Source: Candidatus Flexifilum affinis (GTDB lineage Bacteria; Chloroflexota; Anaerolineae; Aggregatilineales; Phototrophicaceae). From it: a DNA stretch of 64,000 nt. Shown in pieces: positions 33,749-42,628 of the stretch (position 1 is the first letter of the stretch; every line of letters begins with the position of its first letter). The notes beneath the pieces were generated by a model, which had not been told where the DNA came from, searched no databases, and saw nothing but the letters and a program-made list of their open reading frames with translations. The stretch lies in NCBI GenBank assembly GCA_016713325.1, contig JADJPJ010000087.1, forward strand, positions 992,001 through 1,056,000, given 5' to 3'. Made by a program: the position numbers and the translations under genes.

Positions 33749-34879
33749 ATGACCTGGGGCAAGCTCGCTCGCATTCTGACCAAAACGGCGGTGCTTTTCG
33801 CGCTGTGTAACGCCCTCTTCGTCGCGACCAACGCCATGGACTGGCTGAATGGGGTCTCGATCTACAACACGATCGTCCCTGGGCGAACGCGGCTGCCCTA
33901 CAGCGACAACCCGACCGCCGCCTACAGCCTCAGCCCGGACAGCGTGACTGCCATGTTCGCCTCGCACACCGTGCGCCGGCCGAAAGCCGACGACGAATTC
34001 CGCGTGCTGCTGATCGGCGACCCGGGCATCTGGGGCTGGCTGCTGGAGCCGGACAAGACGCTCGACGCGGCGCTCAACCGGCTGGATCTGCGCGCGCCGG
34101 ACGGTCGCCGAGTGGTGGTCTACAACCTCGCCTACCCCATTCAGGCCGTGTTGAAAGACCTGATGCTGCTCGACGAAGCCATGCAGTATGAACCCGACGC
34201 AGTGATCTGGTTCCTCACCCTCGACGGACTGCCACGCGACAAGCAGATCTACCCGCCGCTGGTGCAGCGCAACGCCGAACGCGCCCGCGACCTGATCGCC
34301 CGCTACACGCTGGCGCTCGACCCGGCCGACGAGCGTTTTGTCGAGACGACGTGGTGGGATAGTACGATCCTCGGATCGCGCCGCGGACTGGCGGACTGGC
34401 TACGATTACAGTTGTTCGGCTTCTCGTGGGCGGCGACCGGGATTGACCAGGCCATCCCGGCGCAGTTCACGCCGGTGCGCGTCGATCAGGAGGCCGACTC
34501 GACGTGGAACAGCATTGAAGGGCCGTCAGAGCTCGACCGCGCCGATCTAGCCCTCGACGTGCTGGCGGCGGGAGCCGAGCGAGTGACTTCCGCCGGGGCA
34601 ACGTTGCAGTTCGTCAACGAACCGATCTTCATTACCCCCGGCGCGAACGGCGACCTGCGCTACAACAGTTGGTATCCTCGCTGGGCCTACGACGCCTACC
34701 GCGTCATTCTGGCCGACGAGTGCGCCGCGCAGGTGTGGTCCTGCCTCGACCTGTGGGACGCGGTGCCGCCTGACGAGTTCACCAATTCGCCGGTGCATTT
34801 GTCGGCGGAGGGGTGGGCGATCGTCGCTCAGGCGGTGGGGGCTCGAATGGCCTCCGAAATGAGCATTTCAGTTCCTTAA
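33749..34879 (+). CDS. DltD/AlgX-type SGNH-like membrane-anchored protein without catalytic Ser
   Basis: An N-terminal signal anchor (about 10-30) precedes an SGNH-like domain. Block I, normally GDSxxxG, reads LLIGDPGIWGW, so the nucleophile Ser is Pro. Block V, normally DxPxHLxxEG, reads FTNSPVHLSAEGW, keeping His but replacing Asp by Asn. The rest (NLAYPIQAVLKDLMLLDEAM; WFLTLDGLPRDKQ) is intact and well formed. This is the position of DltD or AlgX/AlgJ behind an MBOAT gene. It probably serves as a binding or scaffold subunit, with chemistry done by the microprotein Tyr or the SGNH protein at 30668. It starts 7 nt after the MBOAT stop. Confidence 0.8.
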   Translation: MTWGKLARILTKTAVLFALCNALFVATNAMDWLNGVSIYNTIVPGRTRLPYSDNPTAAYSLSPDSVTAMFASHTVRRPKADDEFRVLLIGDPGIWGWLLEPDKTLDAALNRLDLRAPDGRRVVVYNLAYPIQAVLKDLMLLDEAMQYEPDAVIWFLTLDGLPRDKQIYPPLVQRNAERARDLIARYTLALDPADERFVETTWWDSTILGSRRGLADWLRLQLFGFSWAATGIDQAIPAQFTPVRVDQEADSTWNSIEGPSELDRADLALDVLAAGAERVTSAGATLQFVNEPIFITPGANGDLRYNSWYPRWAYDAYRVILADECAAQVWSCLDLWDAVPPDEFTNSPVHLSAEGWAIVAQAVGARMASEMSISVP

Positions 34880-34883
34880 CGGT

Positions 34884-34889
34884 TATACT
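34884..34889 (+). promoter_or_regulatory. Candidate -10 box before the 34922 gene
   Basis: TATACT, 32 nt before the GTG start. It could give the two secreted-protein genes their own promoter at the end of the MBOAT operon. Confidence 0.35.
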
Positions 34890-34921
34890 TCACCGGATGC
34901 AAGCACAAAGGGGCTGCACAG

Positions 34922-36142
34922 GTGAAACCCGCTCTCACCATCCTCGCTCTTCTCGTCATGATCTTCTCGTCCTCGCTGCACGCGCAGGAGGACTACCGCC
35001 TTCGCACACCGCCGGTCGCTGAATTCCTGGGCGCCGTGCCACGCTTATTGACCTACGAAGCGGACAACTTCTGGCAAAGCATGCGGCTTACGACGCACCC
35101 GAAGAACATCCAATCACCGCTTGACGATGCCGTCATTGTTCAGTTTGAAGCGAGCTACAGCCTGGAGGAGGTTTTCTCCCAGGAGTTTGAACTGCTGGCC
35201 GCATTCTACCGGCGGTTCGGCGTTTGGGATTGGGTGGGTAGGGGGTACCTGAACTCTCCTCAATGGTACGGCGGAATGATTCTGGCCTGGCTTCGCGACA
35301 ACCCCACAGACCTGAGCGCCGTCGAGTCAATCGACATCCTGGGCCAATCGGGTGTGTCGGTACATCCGTTAGGAACTTTTGACGACGACGATGCAGACAC
35401 CTACTGGCTCCGCCTCGAGATGGATGGGGAGATGATTCTGGTGCTGCGGCGGGATGCGACGCAGCCTTCCGGCTACCGTCTCATTCAGACGCCGCTCGCC
35501 TGGTATCCCGAGAATGTGGATGACCGCATCCTGCCGGAGCGCGATTACCGACCGGGACACTATGGCGACCTGACCGGGGATGATGTGCCGGAATGGGTGA
35601 TCCCGGTGACTGCCTATTGGCGAACCTGCGGTGAACTTCACGTCCTGACGTGGCAGCGCGAGGCGCTGGTCAACGTGCTGGCCGATATCGATGGTCTCTG
35701 TCCAGGCAGCGTGGCGGTCGAGAACGCCGACCAGGACGCGCCGCTCGAACTCGTGCTGACCCACCGTTCCATCGACCATTGGCTTTGCGTTACCCGCTAC
35801 AACGTCGTCCTCGACTGGAACGGCATGGCATTCACGACAGACATGCCCACCTCGACGTTCGACAACACCATCGGCTGTGCACTCAAACAGGCTGAACGCC
35901 TGATGTGGGACCACCAGTATGCCGCGGCGATTCCCATCTACGAGGCAGGCCTGGCCGCGGGATGGGATGCATCCGGCGATCTGATCCAGGGGGATACAGC
36001 GACACTCGAATTGTACGCGCGCGACCGACTGGCGCTGGCCTACGCACTGAGCGGCGATTTCGACCGGGCCAGAACGGCGTTGCCGCAAGACATTGACCGT
36101 CAAATTGACCGCATCTATGGTCAAGAGCCTTTGGCGACATGA
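34922..36142 (+). CDS. Secreted protein with FG-GAP-like and TPR-like parts
   Basis: Exported protein of unknown function, 406 residues. A signal peptide (1-21, ending LHAQ) follows GTG 34922, which has AAAGGGG upstream. The middle contains a calcium-loop-like segment (HYGDLTGDDVPEWVIPV) as in FG-GAP/VCBS repeats. The C-terminal part (about 310-400) looks like a TPR hairpin (YAAAIPIYEAGLAAG; RDRLALAYALSGDFDRARTAL). It overlaps the next gene by ATGA, and that gene repeats the same order of parts, so they are either tandem relatives or one protein split by an error near 36133. Confidence 0.7.
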   Translation: MKPALTILALLVMIFSSSLHAQEDYRLRTPPVAEFLGAVPRLLTYEADNFWQSMRLTTHPKNIQSPLDDAVIVQFEASYSLEEVFSQEFELLAAFYRRFGVWDWVGRGYLNSPQWYGGMILAWLRDNPTDLSAVESIDILGQSGVSVHPLGTFDDDDADTYWLRLEMDGEMILVLRRDATQPSGYRLIQTPLAWYPENVDDRILPERDYRPGHYGDLTGDDVPEWVIPVTAYWRTCGELHVLTWQREALVNVLADIDGLCPGSVAVENADQDAPLELVLTHRSIDHWLCVTRYNVVLDWNGMAFTTDMPTSTFDNTIGCALKQAERLMWDHQYAAAIPIYEAGLAAGWDASGDLIQGDTATLELYARDRLALAYALSGDFDRARTALPQDIDRQIDRIYGQEPLAT

Positions 36143-37251
36143 TCTACGGTATGGACGCAGCGGCCTCGCCCGAGGCGATGTGCGTCGCAGCCTACAACGC
36201 CTGGGCTGCGCGGGAGAAAATGCTCTCCTACACCGGCCCCAAGGTTGGATTTGAGGTTCGTCCGGAAGGAAATATGTCGAATATTCCACCCCGAGCCGAG
36301 CGGGCCGGCTGCGACGCGCCCGGGTTGATCAATGCGGTGCTGGCGGCGCAGACCTTTCCGACCGATGTTTTGCCGGCGGCGCAGCTCGAAGCCCTGAACC
36401 TCTCCGTCCATGAAACGATCGTCGCCGACTGGAATCAGGACGGTACCGACGAGCATCTCGTGTGGCTCGACGCGATGGTGCCGCCCCTGCTCTTCGTGGC
36501 TGAAGGCGACCATTACACCCTCTCACGACCGGATGTGCGGCGGCGCAACGCATACACGCAGCGGATGATGCGCGCCACGCCCGATGGCAGCGGCCATTTC
36601 CTGGTCGATCTGGTGATACTCGACCATCACCCTTACAACGAAGAAGCAAGTCTTTATGACTTTATGGGACCCATGGATTGTGGGGACACATCGGCGTCTT
36701 CACGCGAAAGGAGCTACGGCAGCGTCCAGCTATGGCAGATGGTCGACAGCGCACTGAGGCAAATGCTGGAGGCGCCGGTCTGCGAAGCTGCGTCCCTCGA
36801 CGGCCTGTTCAGCGCCGACGGCCGGCAGTTCTTCGCCGGCTCCCCGTACGTTCAAGTCTTTGGGCAGCCCCAACGTGTGGGTGGGATTGTCTTTGAATGG
36901 TCCGATGCGCAGCAGTCTTATGTTCCGCCTGCGCTCCCTGAGTCTACGCCGACGGCCACGCCAGACGTGATCGCGGATAAGCCTGTAGACATCCTTTTTG
37001 GCGCCGGGGGCATTCTGCGCATGGGCGACTACGAACGGCTGCTGGCGGAGGTGGATCGCGCGCTCACCCTGGGCAGATCCGATACCCACCCGGAAGTCAT
37101 CCGCGGCCTGCACTACTACCGCGCCATGGCACTGGAGGGGCTAGACCATGACGCAGAGGCGCTGAGCGAATACGTCGCGTTGCTTCAGGGCGATGCGAGC
37201 TCGGTCTGGACCGGCTTGGCGGCGCTTCACGTGGAACCCATCGGGGGCTGA
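36139..37251 (+). CDS. Secreted-type protein without its own signal peptide (FG-GAP-like + TPR-like)
   Basis: A 370-residue protein related in layout to its upstream neighbour: a loop ADWNQDGTDEHLVWLD as in FG-GAP repeats, a Thr/Pro linker near residue 275, and a C-terminal TPR-like hairpin (RMGDYERLLAEVDRALTLG; HYYRAMALEGLDHDAEALSEY). It has no signal peptide although the composition is that of an exported protein. Adding one G at the GG of 36133-36134 would join it in frame to the preceding gene (EPLGDMIYGMDAAAS), giving one exported protein of about 775 residues. Given the other homopolymer errors here, that is plausible. Confidence 0.65.
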   Translation: MIYGMDAAASPEAMCVAAYNAWAAREKMLSYTGPKVGFEVRPEGNMSNIPPRAERAGCDAPGLINAVLAAQTFPTDVLPAAQLEALNLSVHETIVADWNQDGTDEHLVWLDAMVPPLLFVAEGDHYTLSRPDVRRRNAYTQRMMRATPDGSGHFLVDLVILDHHPYNEEASLYDFMGPMDCGDTSASSRERSYGSVQLWQMVDSALRQMLEAPVCEAASLDGLFSADGRQFFAGSPYVQVFGQPQRVGGIVFEWSDAQQSYVPPALPESTPTATPDVIADKPVDILFGAGGILRMGDYERLLAEVDRALTLGRSDTHPEVIRGLHYYRAMALEGLDHDAEALSEYVALLQGDASSVWTGLAALHVEPIGG

Positions 37252-37282
37252 CGGGCTCTGGGGTTGGTGTCGCGAGAGGCGG

Positions 37283-38209
37283 CTACACGGACTTGACGAA
37301 TGCCCGGTACGACGCAAACGGCATGAACCCGGCCGAGGCGTACAGGGCCGCGGAGGCCGGGTTCTCTTCCGGCGACTCATGCTTGACCTGCGCCACGACT
37401 GCGCCCTCTGCCGCCATGCGTCGCATGCCCTCGTAGAGCAGCGCTCGGGTCAGCCCGCGCCGCTGATACGCCTGGCCACAACCCACCGGCTCGAACAACC
37501 CGCTCCGGCTGATCGGATCGACCCAGTAGACCAGAAACGCCGCCAGATCGCCGTTCAGCGCGACGGCCACCAGTTCGTGATCGACCTGAAAGGCGGGCGA
37601 GCGCATGACTTTGACGTATTCACCGGCGTCCCAGCGCGATCCGAAGGCGCTGGCATGCAACTGGCCCACCGCATCTGCCTCCGATTCGCCGGTGACAGCA
37701 CGAATGGTGAAGCCCTCGGGAAGGACGGGTTCTGGGATCGACTCCAGCGACCGCAGGGTCACCCGCAGGTTGTCCGCCCCATCGGTTTCGGTGAACCCGC
37801 GCGCCTTGAGGAGATCGACGCCGGCATGATCGCAATCCAGCACTTCGACACGAAACGAGTCGGCGCCGGCGGCGCGCGCTGCCGCCAGGGTTTCCGCCTC
37901 GCCGACGGCAACCATCTGATCGACCAGCGGGCTTGTCTGTTCGTCGGGCATGACCGTCCATTCAAAGCCCAGCCGTTTGCCCCCGTAGAGGGTCAGCAGC
38001 CCGGCCAGGCTGCCGGTTTCATCTTCGAACAGACGGTAGTTGTCGGATACATCGCCTCCTCGGCGGATGTTGCTCATGAAGTGGCGAACATCGCCGGGGT
38101 GGACCGTGCAGCAGAAATCGGCGGCATTACAGCGGCCGACGAAGGTCAACAGCGCGTCCAGGTCATCCGGCCCGAACGAACGGGATCGAAACGCAGGACG
38201 CGCGGTCAT
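37283..38209 (-). CDS. Tandem-GNAT acetyltransferase
   Basis: A 308-residue protein with two GNAT folds, as in MshD-like enzymes. The second domain (about 160-308) has the acetyl-CoA loop GQAYQRRGLTRALLYEG and NPASAALYASAGF. The first (about 8-155) is degenerate in its CoA loop. No partner genes for mycothiol are visible, so the acceptor is unknown. It is last in a minus-strand run, starting 4 nt after the aldo/keto reductase stop. Confidence 0.82.
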   Translation of the reverse strand: MTARPAFRSRSFGPDDLDALLTFVGRCNAADFCCTVHPGDVRHFMSNIRRGGDVSDNYRLFEDETGSLAGLLTLYGGKRLGFEWTVMPDEQTSPLVDQMVAVGEAETLAAARAAGADSFRVEVLDCDHAGVDLLKARGFTETDGADNLRVTLRSLESIPEPVLPEGFTIRAVTGESEADAVGQLHASAFGSRWDAGEYVKVMRSPAFQVDHELVAVALNGDLAAFLVYWVDPISRSGLFEPVGCGQAYQRRGLTRALLYEGMRRMAAEGAVVAQVKHESPEENPASAALYASAGFMPFASYRAFVKSV

Positions 38210-38213
38210 GAGT

Positions 38214-39194
38214 CTAGTGTCCGAGGATGACGTGCGGGCGATAGGGTGACTCCAGAGACCCCATATCCTCTGGCGATAGCTGGATATCGAGCGCCCCGAG
38301 CAGCTCGTCGAACTGCGGCATCTTGCTCACCCCGATGATTGGCGCGGTCACGCCCGGCCGGTGCAGCACCCAGGCCAGCGCGATCTGGATCGGTTTGACG
38401 CCGTGCGCCTCGGCCAGCGCCGCGACCGCGTCGACCACGTCATAGTCGGAGTCCATGTAGTAGTAGCGGTGGGCGTAATCGTCCGACTTGGCGCGGGTCG
38501 TGGCTGGCGCTTCGCGGGTACGCTTGCCGGCCAGGAAACCGCGCGCCAGCGGGCTCCATGGAATGAGACCGACGCCGGTATCCATACAGAACGGAATCAT
38601 CTCCCGTTCTTCCTCGCGATAGACCAGGTTGTAGTGGTTCTGCATCGAGACGAACTGGGTCCAGCCGTGCTTCTCGGCGGTGTGCTGCATCTGGGCGAAC
38701 TGCCAGGCGTACATGCTGCTGGCGCCGATATAGCGCGCCTTGCCGGCCTTCACCACATCGTGCAGCGCCTCCATCGTCTCTTCGATCGGGGTCTCGGGGT
38801 CATAGCGGTGAATCTGGTACAGGTCGACATAGTCCATGCCCAGTCGGCGCAGCGAATCGTCGATGGCCTGCATGATCCACTTGCGCGACAAACCGCCATG
38901 ATTCGGCTTGTCGCTCATGGTGCTGAAGACCTTGGTGGCGACCACTACGTCATCACGCTTCGCCAGTTCGCGCAGCGCCCGGCCGGTCACCTCTTCGCTG
39001 ACGCCAAGCGAGTAGACGTCGGCCGTATCGAAGAAGTTGATGCCTGCCTCCAGCGCCTTGACGAAGAACGGGCGGCTGGCCGCTTCGTCCAACACCCAGT
39101 CGCGCCAGGCCGGCGTGCCATAGGTCATGCAGCCCAGACAGAGCCGCGAAACCTTCAACCCTGTCTTGCCCAGATTCATCATTTGCATCGTCAT
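38214..39194 (-). CDS. Aldo/keto reductase
   Basis: NADPH-dependent (alpha/beta)8 oxidoreductase of 326 residues. The catalytic tetrad is visible: Asp in [10 protein letters not shown], Tyr in the same segment, Lys in VVATKVF, His in YQIHRYD. The cofactor-binding end shows IIGVSKMPQ. It belongs to the YdhF/YghZ-like, MocA-type broad group; the substrate is not predictable. Its ATG directly follows the repaired thiolase stop (TGA-ATG), so the two are co-translated. Confidence 0.92.
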   Translation of the reverse strand: MTMQMMNLGKTGLKVSRLCLGCMTYGTPAWRDWVLDEAASRPFFVKALEAGINFFDTADVYSLGVSEEVTGRALRELAKRDDVVVATKVFSTMSDKPNHGGLSRKWIMQAIDDSLRRLGMDYVDLYQIHRYDPETPIEETMEALHDVVKAGKARYIGASSMYAWQFAQMQHTAEKHGWTQFVSMQNHYNLVYREEEREMIPFCMDTGVGLIPWSPLARGFLAGKRTREAPATTRAKSDDYAHRYYYMDSDYDVVDAVAALAEAHGVKPIQIALAWVLHRPGVTAPIIGVSKMPQFDELLGALDIQLSPEDMGSLESPYRPHVILGH

Positions 39195-40405
39195 TCAGTC
39201 CTCGATCTCCACAGCCAACGCGACACCTTCGCTGCCGCCGAGGCACAGCGAGGCAATACCCCGTTTCAAACCCCGCTGCTTCAGCGCATGGATCAGTGTG
39301 ATCAGCACGCGCGCCCCGACGCACCGATCGGGTGGCCGAGCGCAATCGCCCCGCCATTGACGTTCAGCTTCTCCAGCGGCAGCGAATGGCCGTCCCTGGC
39401 CAGTCCCTTGACGTCGGCCAACACCTGCGAGGCGAACGCCTCATTCAGCTCGATCAGATCGACGTCGTCCATCGTCCAACCGGCGCGTTCCAGGACCACC
39501 GGGATGGCCTTGACCGGCGCGTAGAACAGCCAGGCCGGTTCAACAGCCGCCTGCCCATAGGCGACGACGCGTGCGATGGGCTTGAGTCCCTTGCGCTCGG
39601 CATAGGCGCGGCTGGCGACTACAACGGCGGCCGCCCCATCGTTCATGCCCGGCGCGTTGCCCGCCGTGACCACTCCATCCGCCTCGAACGCCGGTTTCAG
39701 CTTGTTCAGCGCCTCGATCGTCGTCTCCGGGCGGATCGACTCGTCGCGGTCGATGAGGGTGTCGCCCTTCTTGCCGGGGATGACCACCGGGACGATTTCG
39801 TCCTTGAAGCGGCCCCCGACAGTGGCGGCCTGCGCCTTCATGTGGCTGTTGTAGGCAAATTCGTCCAGTTCACCGCGGCCAACTTCCAGCTGCCGGGCAA
39901 TGAACTCGGCGGCGTTGCCCATACTCCAGTCGCACAGATGGCACCACAGCCCGTCGTTTTGCAGCGCATCGATCATCTCCGTCTTGCCATACTTGTAGCC
40001 CAGGCGGTGGTCCCGAATCAGGAACGGCGCCTGGCTCATGCTTTCGGCCCCGCCGGAGATGTACAACTCGCCATCGTCGGACTTGATGGCGTTCGCCGCC
40101 AGCATGACGGCTTTGAGCCCACTGCCGCAGACTTTGTTGATGGCCAGGCCTCCCACATGTGCTGGGACGCCCGCGCCGAGGCTGATTTGCCGGGGCAGCG
40201 CCTGCCCCACGCCGGCGCTTACCACATTGCCGAGGATAACCTCGCTCACGTCGTTGACGTCGATGCCCGATCGCTCGACGGCCGCGCGGACCGCCACCTG
40301 CCCGAGCTGCGCCGCGGTCTGGCCGGCTAACCCGCCCAGGAATTTGCCAATCGGCGTGCGAGCGGCGCCCAGAATGACAACATCGTGCCCACTTTGTGCT
40401 GCCAA
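39195..40405 (-). CDS. Acetyl-CoA acetyltransferase (thiolase), one-base frameshift near the end
   Basis: Biosynthetic-type thiolase condensing or cleaving acetoacetyl-CoA. The nucleophile is C93 ([12 protein letters not shown]) and the active-site His is H358 (LGHPIGASG). The frame breaks at a run of four C on the plus strand (39314-39317): adding one base restores [16 protein letters not shown]...SLCLGGSEG, which contains the second catalytic Cys (about C388), and the stop falls exactly one base before the next gene's ATG. Full length would be about 403 residues. The start is TTG 40405 with AAAGGA upstream. As sequenced the enzyme would lack the catalytic Cys. Confidence 0.87.
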
Positions 40406-40492
40406 AATACCTATTCCTTTCTAGAACTGCCCGTATGCGGAGTTGCATCCATGTTCGGCAGTGCCAGCTTGCAACCTTGTCCATTGCAGCGC

Positions 40493-40984
40493 TCAGTCGT
40501 AGAGCGTTTTCCAGGCCTGGCGCAGCTCATTCGCCGTATTCTCCAGCGTATCGGGGATCACCCGCGTCTCGCCGACGGTGGTCATGAAACTGGCGTCACC
40601 CGGCCAGCGGGGAACAATGTGGAAATGATAGTGCTCGGCGATGCCCGCGCCCGCCGCCTTTCCGAGATTCACGCCCAGGTTGAAGGCCGGCGGATCATAC
40701 AGCTTTCGCAGCGCCCCCAACGACCGATTGACGATGACCATCAGGTCGGCCAAAGCCTCGACGGGGAGCGCCTCCTGAGAAGCGACATGCTCGTAAGGGA
40801 TGACCATCAGATGGCCGTTATTGTAGGGGTACAGGTTCATGGCGACGTAAATGTACTGAGAGCGCGCGATGAGCAAAGGATGATCGGTCTCGCGGCCCAG
40901 GCCACAGAAGACGCAGCCAACGTCCTCCCGTCGCACTTCACCACGGATGTACGCCATGCGCCAAGGTGTGTAAAGGTGGTCCAT
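40493..40984 (-). CDS. HIT-family protein (histidine triad nucleotide hydrolase/phosphorylase)
   Basis: A 163-residue HIT protein with the triad HYHFHIVPRW and an N-terminal Cys pair motif (CVFCGL) seen in Ap4A-phosphorylase-like and zinc-binding HIT proteins. The protein opens MDHLYTPWRMAYI, the usual start for this branch, so ATG 40984 is preferred over the in-frame TTG at 41014. It cleaves nucleotide-phosphate bonds such as Ap4A. It is the first gene of the minus-strand HIT-thiolase-AKR-GNAT run and is divergent from the YhhN/birA genes. Confidence 0.9.
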   Translation of the reverse strand: MDHLYTPWRMAYIRGEVRREDVGCVFCGLGRETDHPLLIARSQYIYVAMNLYPYNNGHLMVIPYEHVASQEALPVEALADLMVIVNRSLGALRKLYDPPAFNLGVNLGKAAGAGIAEHYHFHIVPRWPGDASFMTTVGETRVIPDTLENTANELRQAWKTLYD

Positions 40985-41047
40985 GCCCAACTGCCTATCC
41001 TGCGGCAAGTTCAACAGGTCAGATGATACCCGCTGACGACGGGATGA

Positions 41048-41053
41048 TACAAT
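41048..41053 (+). promoter_or_regulatory. Candidate -10 box before the YhhN-like gene
   Basis: TACAAT, 46 nt before the ATG at 41099, in the divergent gap with the HIT gene. No -35 hexamer is recognisable. Confidence 0.4.
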
Positions 41054-41098
41054 GAACGCTCTGTATTGGACACGGGCGGGTCTTGGTGGAGCACCGTA

Positions 41099-41866
41099 AT
41101 GGACATATCGCTGCGCACGCGCAGGGGGCCGCTGCCTCTTCAGATCATTCTGCTGATCGTCTGGGCTGTCCTGCTCTTCGGCGGCTATATCTTCGGACGA
41201 CCGAACCGCGAGGAAGGCAGGCGCATGCCCCTGTGGACCAGAATGGGCGCCTCACTGACGCTGACCGCCGCCGCCTGGCTGTGGCGGGCGCGTGCAAAGG
41301 ACGAACCGCCCGCAGTGCGCCGCCTGCTGACCAGTCTGGCGACCGGTATGTCGCTCAGCACGATTGGCGATTTCTTCATGGCCCGGCTGATCGTCCCCGG
41401 CGACAATGCCGTCCTGGGCGGCATGGCGTCGTTTGGCCTGGGTCACATCGCTTACAGTCTGGGCATTCTACGCTTCGGCAACGACAATCGCCTGACTCGC
41501 CATCGACTGCCGGCGCTGATGGGCTGGTGGCTGTTCGGTCTGGCGAGCTGGCTGAAGATCGTCTGGCTGCCGTCGTCGCGTCGCGAGGCGTCGCACACCG
41601 TCATGGATGCTGCGGCGCTGCCCTACGCGCTGCTGCTGGCCACGACCGCCGGTGCGGCCACCGGGCTGGCCCTCAATCAGCGCCGGTTCAGCGGGCTGGC
41701 GTCGGGTGGGGTTCTGTTCTTGCTCAGCGATCTAATTCTCGCGGGGTCGATCTTTTCCAAATGGGTCTTCGCCGGCATCTCCGACCTGATCTGGCTGCTC
41801 TACAGCCCCGGTCAGATGTTGATCGTCTACACCGCCTCAGTAGTGTTGAAGAGCAAGGACGCATGA
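41099..41866 (+). CDS. YhhN-family membrane protein (lysoplasmalogenase-like)
   Basis: An eight-helix membrane protein of 255 residues. Conserved polar points inside the helices match the YhhN/TMEM86 family: IGDFFMA, ASFGLGHIAYSLG, GGVLFLLSDLILA and YSPGQMLIVYTA. Characterised members hydrolyse the vinyl-ether bond of lysoplasmalogens; bacterial members are poorly studied. The stop overlaps the birA start (ATGA), so both are co-translated. Confidence 0.82.
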   Translation: MDISLRTRRGPLPLQIILLIVWAVLLFGGYIFGRPNREEGRRMPLWTRMGASLTLTAAAWLWRARAKDEPPAVRRLLTSLATGMSLSTIGDFFMARLIVPGDNAVLGGMASFGLGHIAYSLGILRFGNDNRLTRHRLPALMGWWLFGLASWLKIVWLPSSRREASHTVMDAAALPYALLLATTAGAATGLALNQRRFSGLASGGVLFLLSDLILAGSIFSKWVFAGISDLIWLLYSPGQMLIVYTASVVLKSKDA

Positions 41867-42615
41867 ACGACTTGACGCCTGAGCGCCTGTCCTGGGCGAT
41901 GGGCGACCGGCGCTACGAATATCACCCGACCATCGGCAGCACCAACGACCGGGCCATGGCCCTTCTGCGCGAAGGCGCGCCATCAGGGATGGTCGTGCTG
42001 GCTGATGAGCAGACTGCCGGACGCGGGCGACTGGGTCGAAGCTGGCATTCGCCGACCGGGTCGGCCCTCATGCTCTCCGTGATCCTCCGTCCGGCGGCAT
42101 CGGCCCAGAGCCGCATCGGCATGCTCGGAGCGTTGATGGTCTGTGATGCGGTTGAGGCTTCAGGCGTGGAACAGACCGGGATAAAATGGCCCAACGATGT
42201 GCAGATCGACGGACGGAAAGTGTGCGGCATCCTGCCGGAAGCCGACTGGCAGGGTGAGACTCTGACCGGGGTGGTCCTCGGCATGGGCATCAATGTGCGC
42301 GTCAATTTCGCCGGCTCCCCGCTGGAGGGGGCCGCCATCAGCCTGAGCGAAGTCGTCTCCGACATCGACCGTGCGGCCCTGCTCCGATCGTTGCTGGAGC
42401 GACTGGACTTCTGGACGCCGCAGTTGGGCAGCGATGCGCTGTTCGCGGCCTGGGAGAGGCGCCTGAACATGATCGGCAAAACCGTCTCGATCGCGGCGCA
42501 AGGCGAGTCACTCCACGGTAAGGCCATCGGTGTCGATCGCGATGGCGCACTCCGCATACGTGGTCAGGACGGCGCCGTGCGACGCGCGGTCGCCGGCGAC
42601 CTGGCTTTAGGATAA
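41863..42615 (+). CDS. birA: Biotin--[acetyl-CoA-carboxylase] ligase
   Basis: Attaches biotin to carrier domains of acetyl-CoA and related carboxylases through biotinyl-AMP. The biotin-binding loop is DEQTAGRGRLGRSW; KWPNDV and the C-terminal SH3-like domain (about 205-250) are present. No N-terminal DNA-binding domain exists, so it is a monofunctional ligase and not a BirA-type repressor. Coupled to the YhhN-like gene by an ATGA overlap. Confidence 0.94.
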   Translation: MNDLTPERLSWAMGDRRYEYHPTIGSTNDRAMALLREGAPSGMVVLADEQTAGRGRLGRSWHSPTGSALMLSVILRPAASAQSRIGMLGALMVCDAVEASGVEQTGIKWPNDVQIDGRKVCGILPEADWQGETLTGVVLGMGINVRVNFAGSPLEGAAISLSEVVSDIDRAALLRSLLERLDFWTPQLGSDALFAAWERRLNMIGKTVSIAAQGESLHGKAIGVDRDGALRIRGQDGAVRRAVAGDLALG

Positions 42616-42628
42616 TCGGACTACAGCT

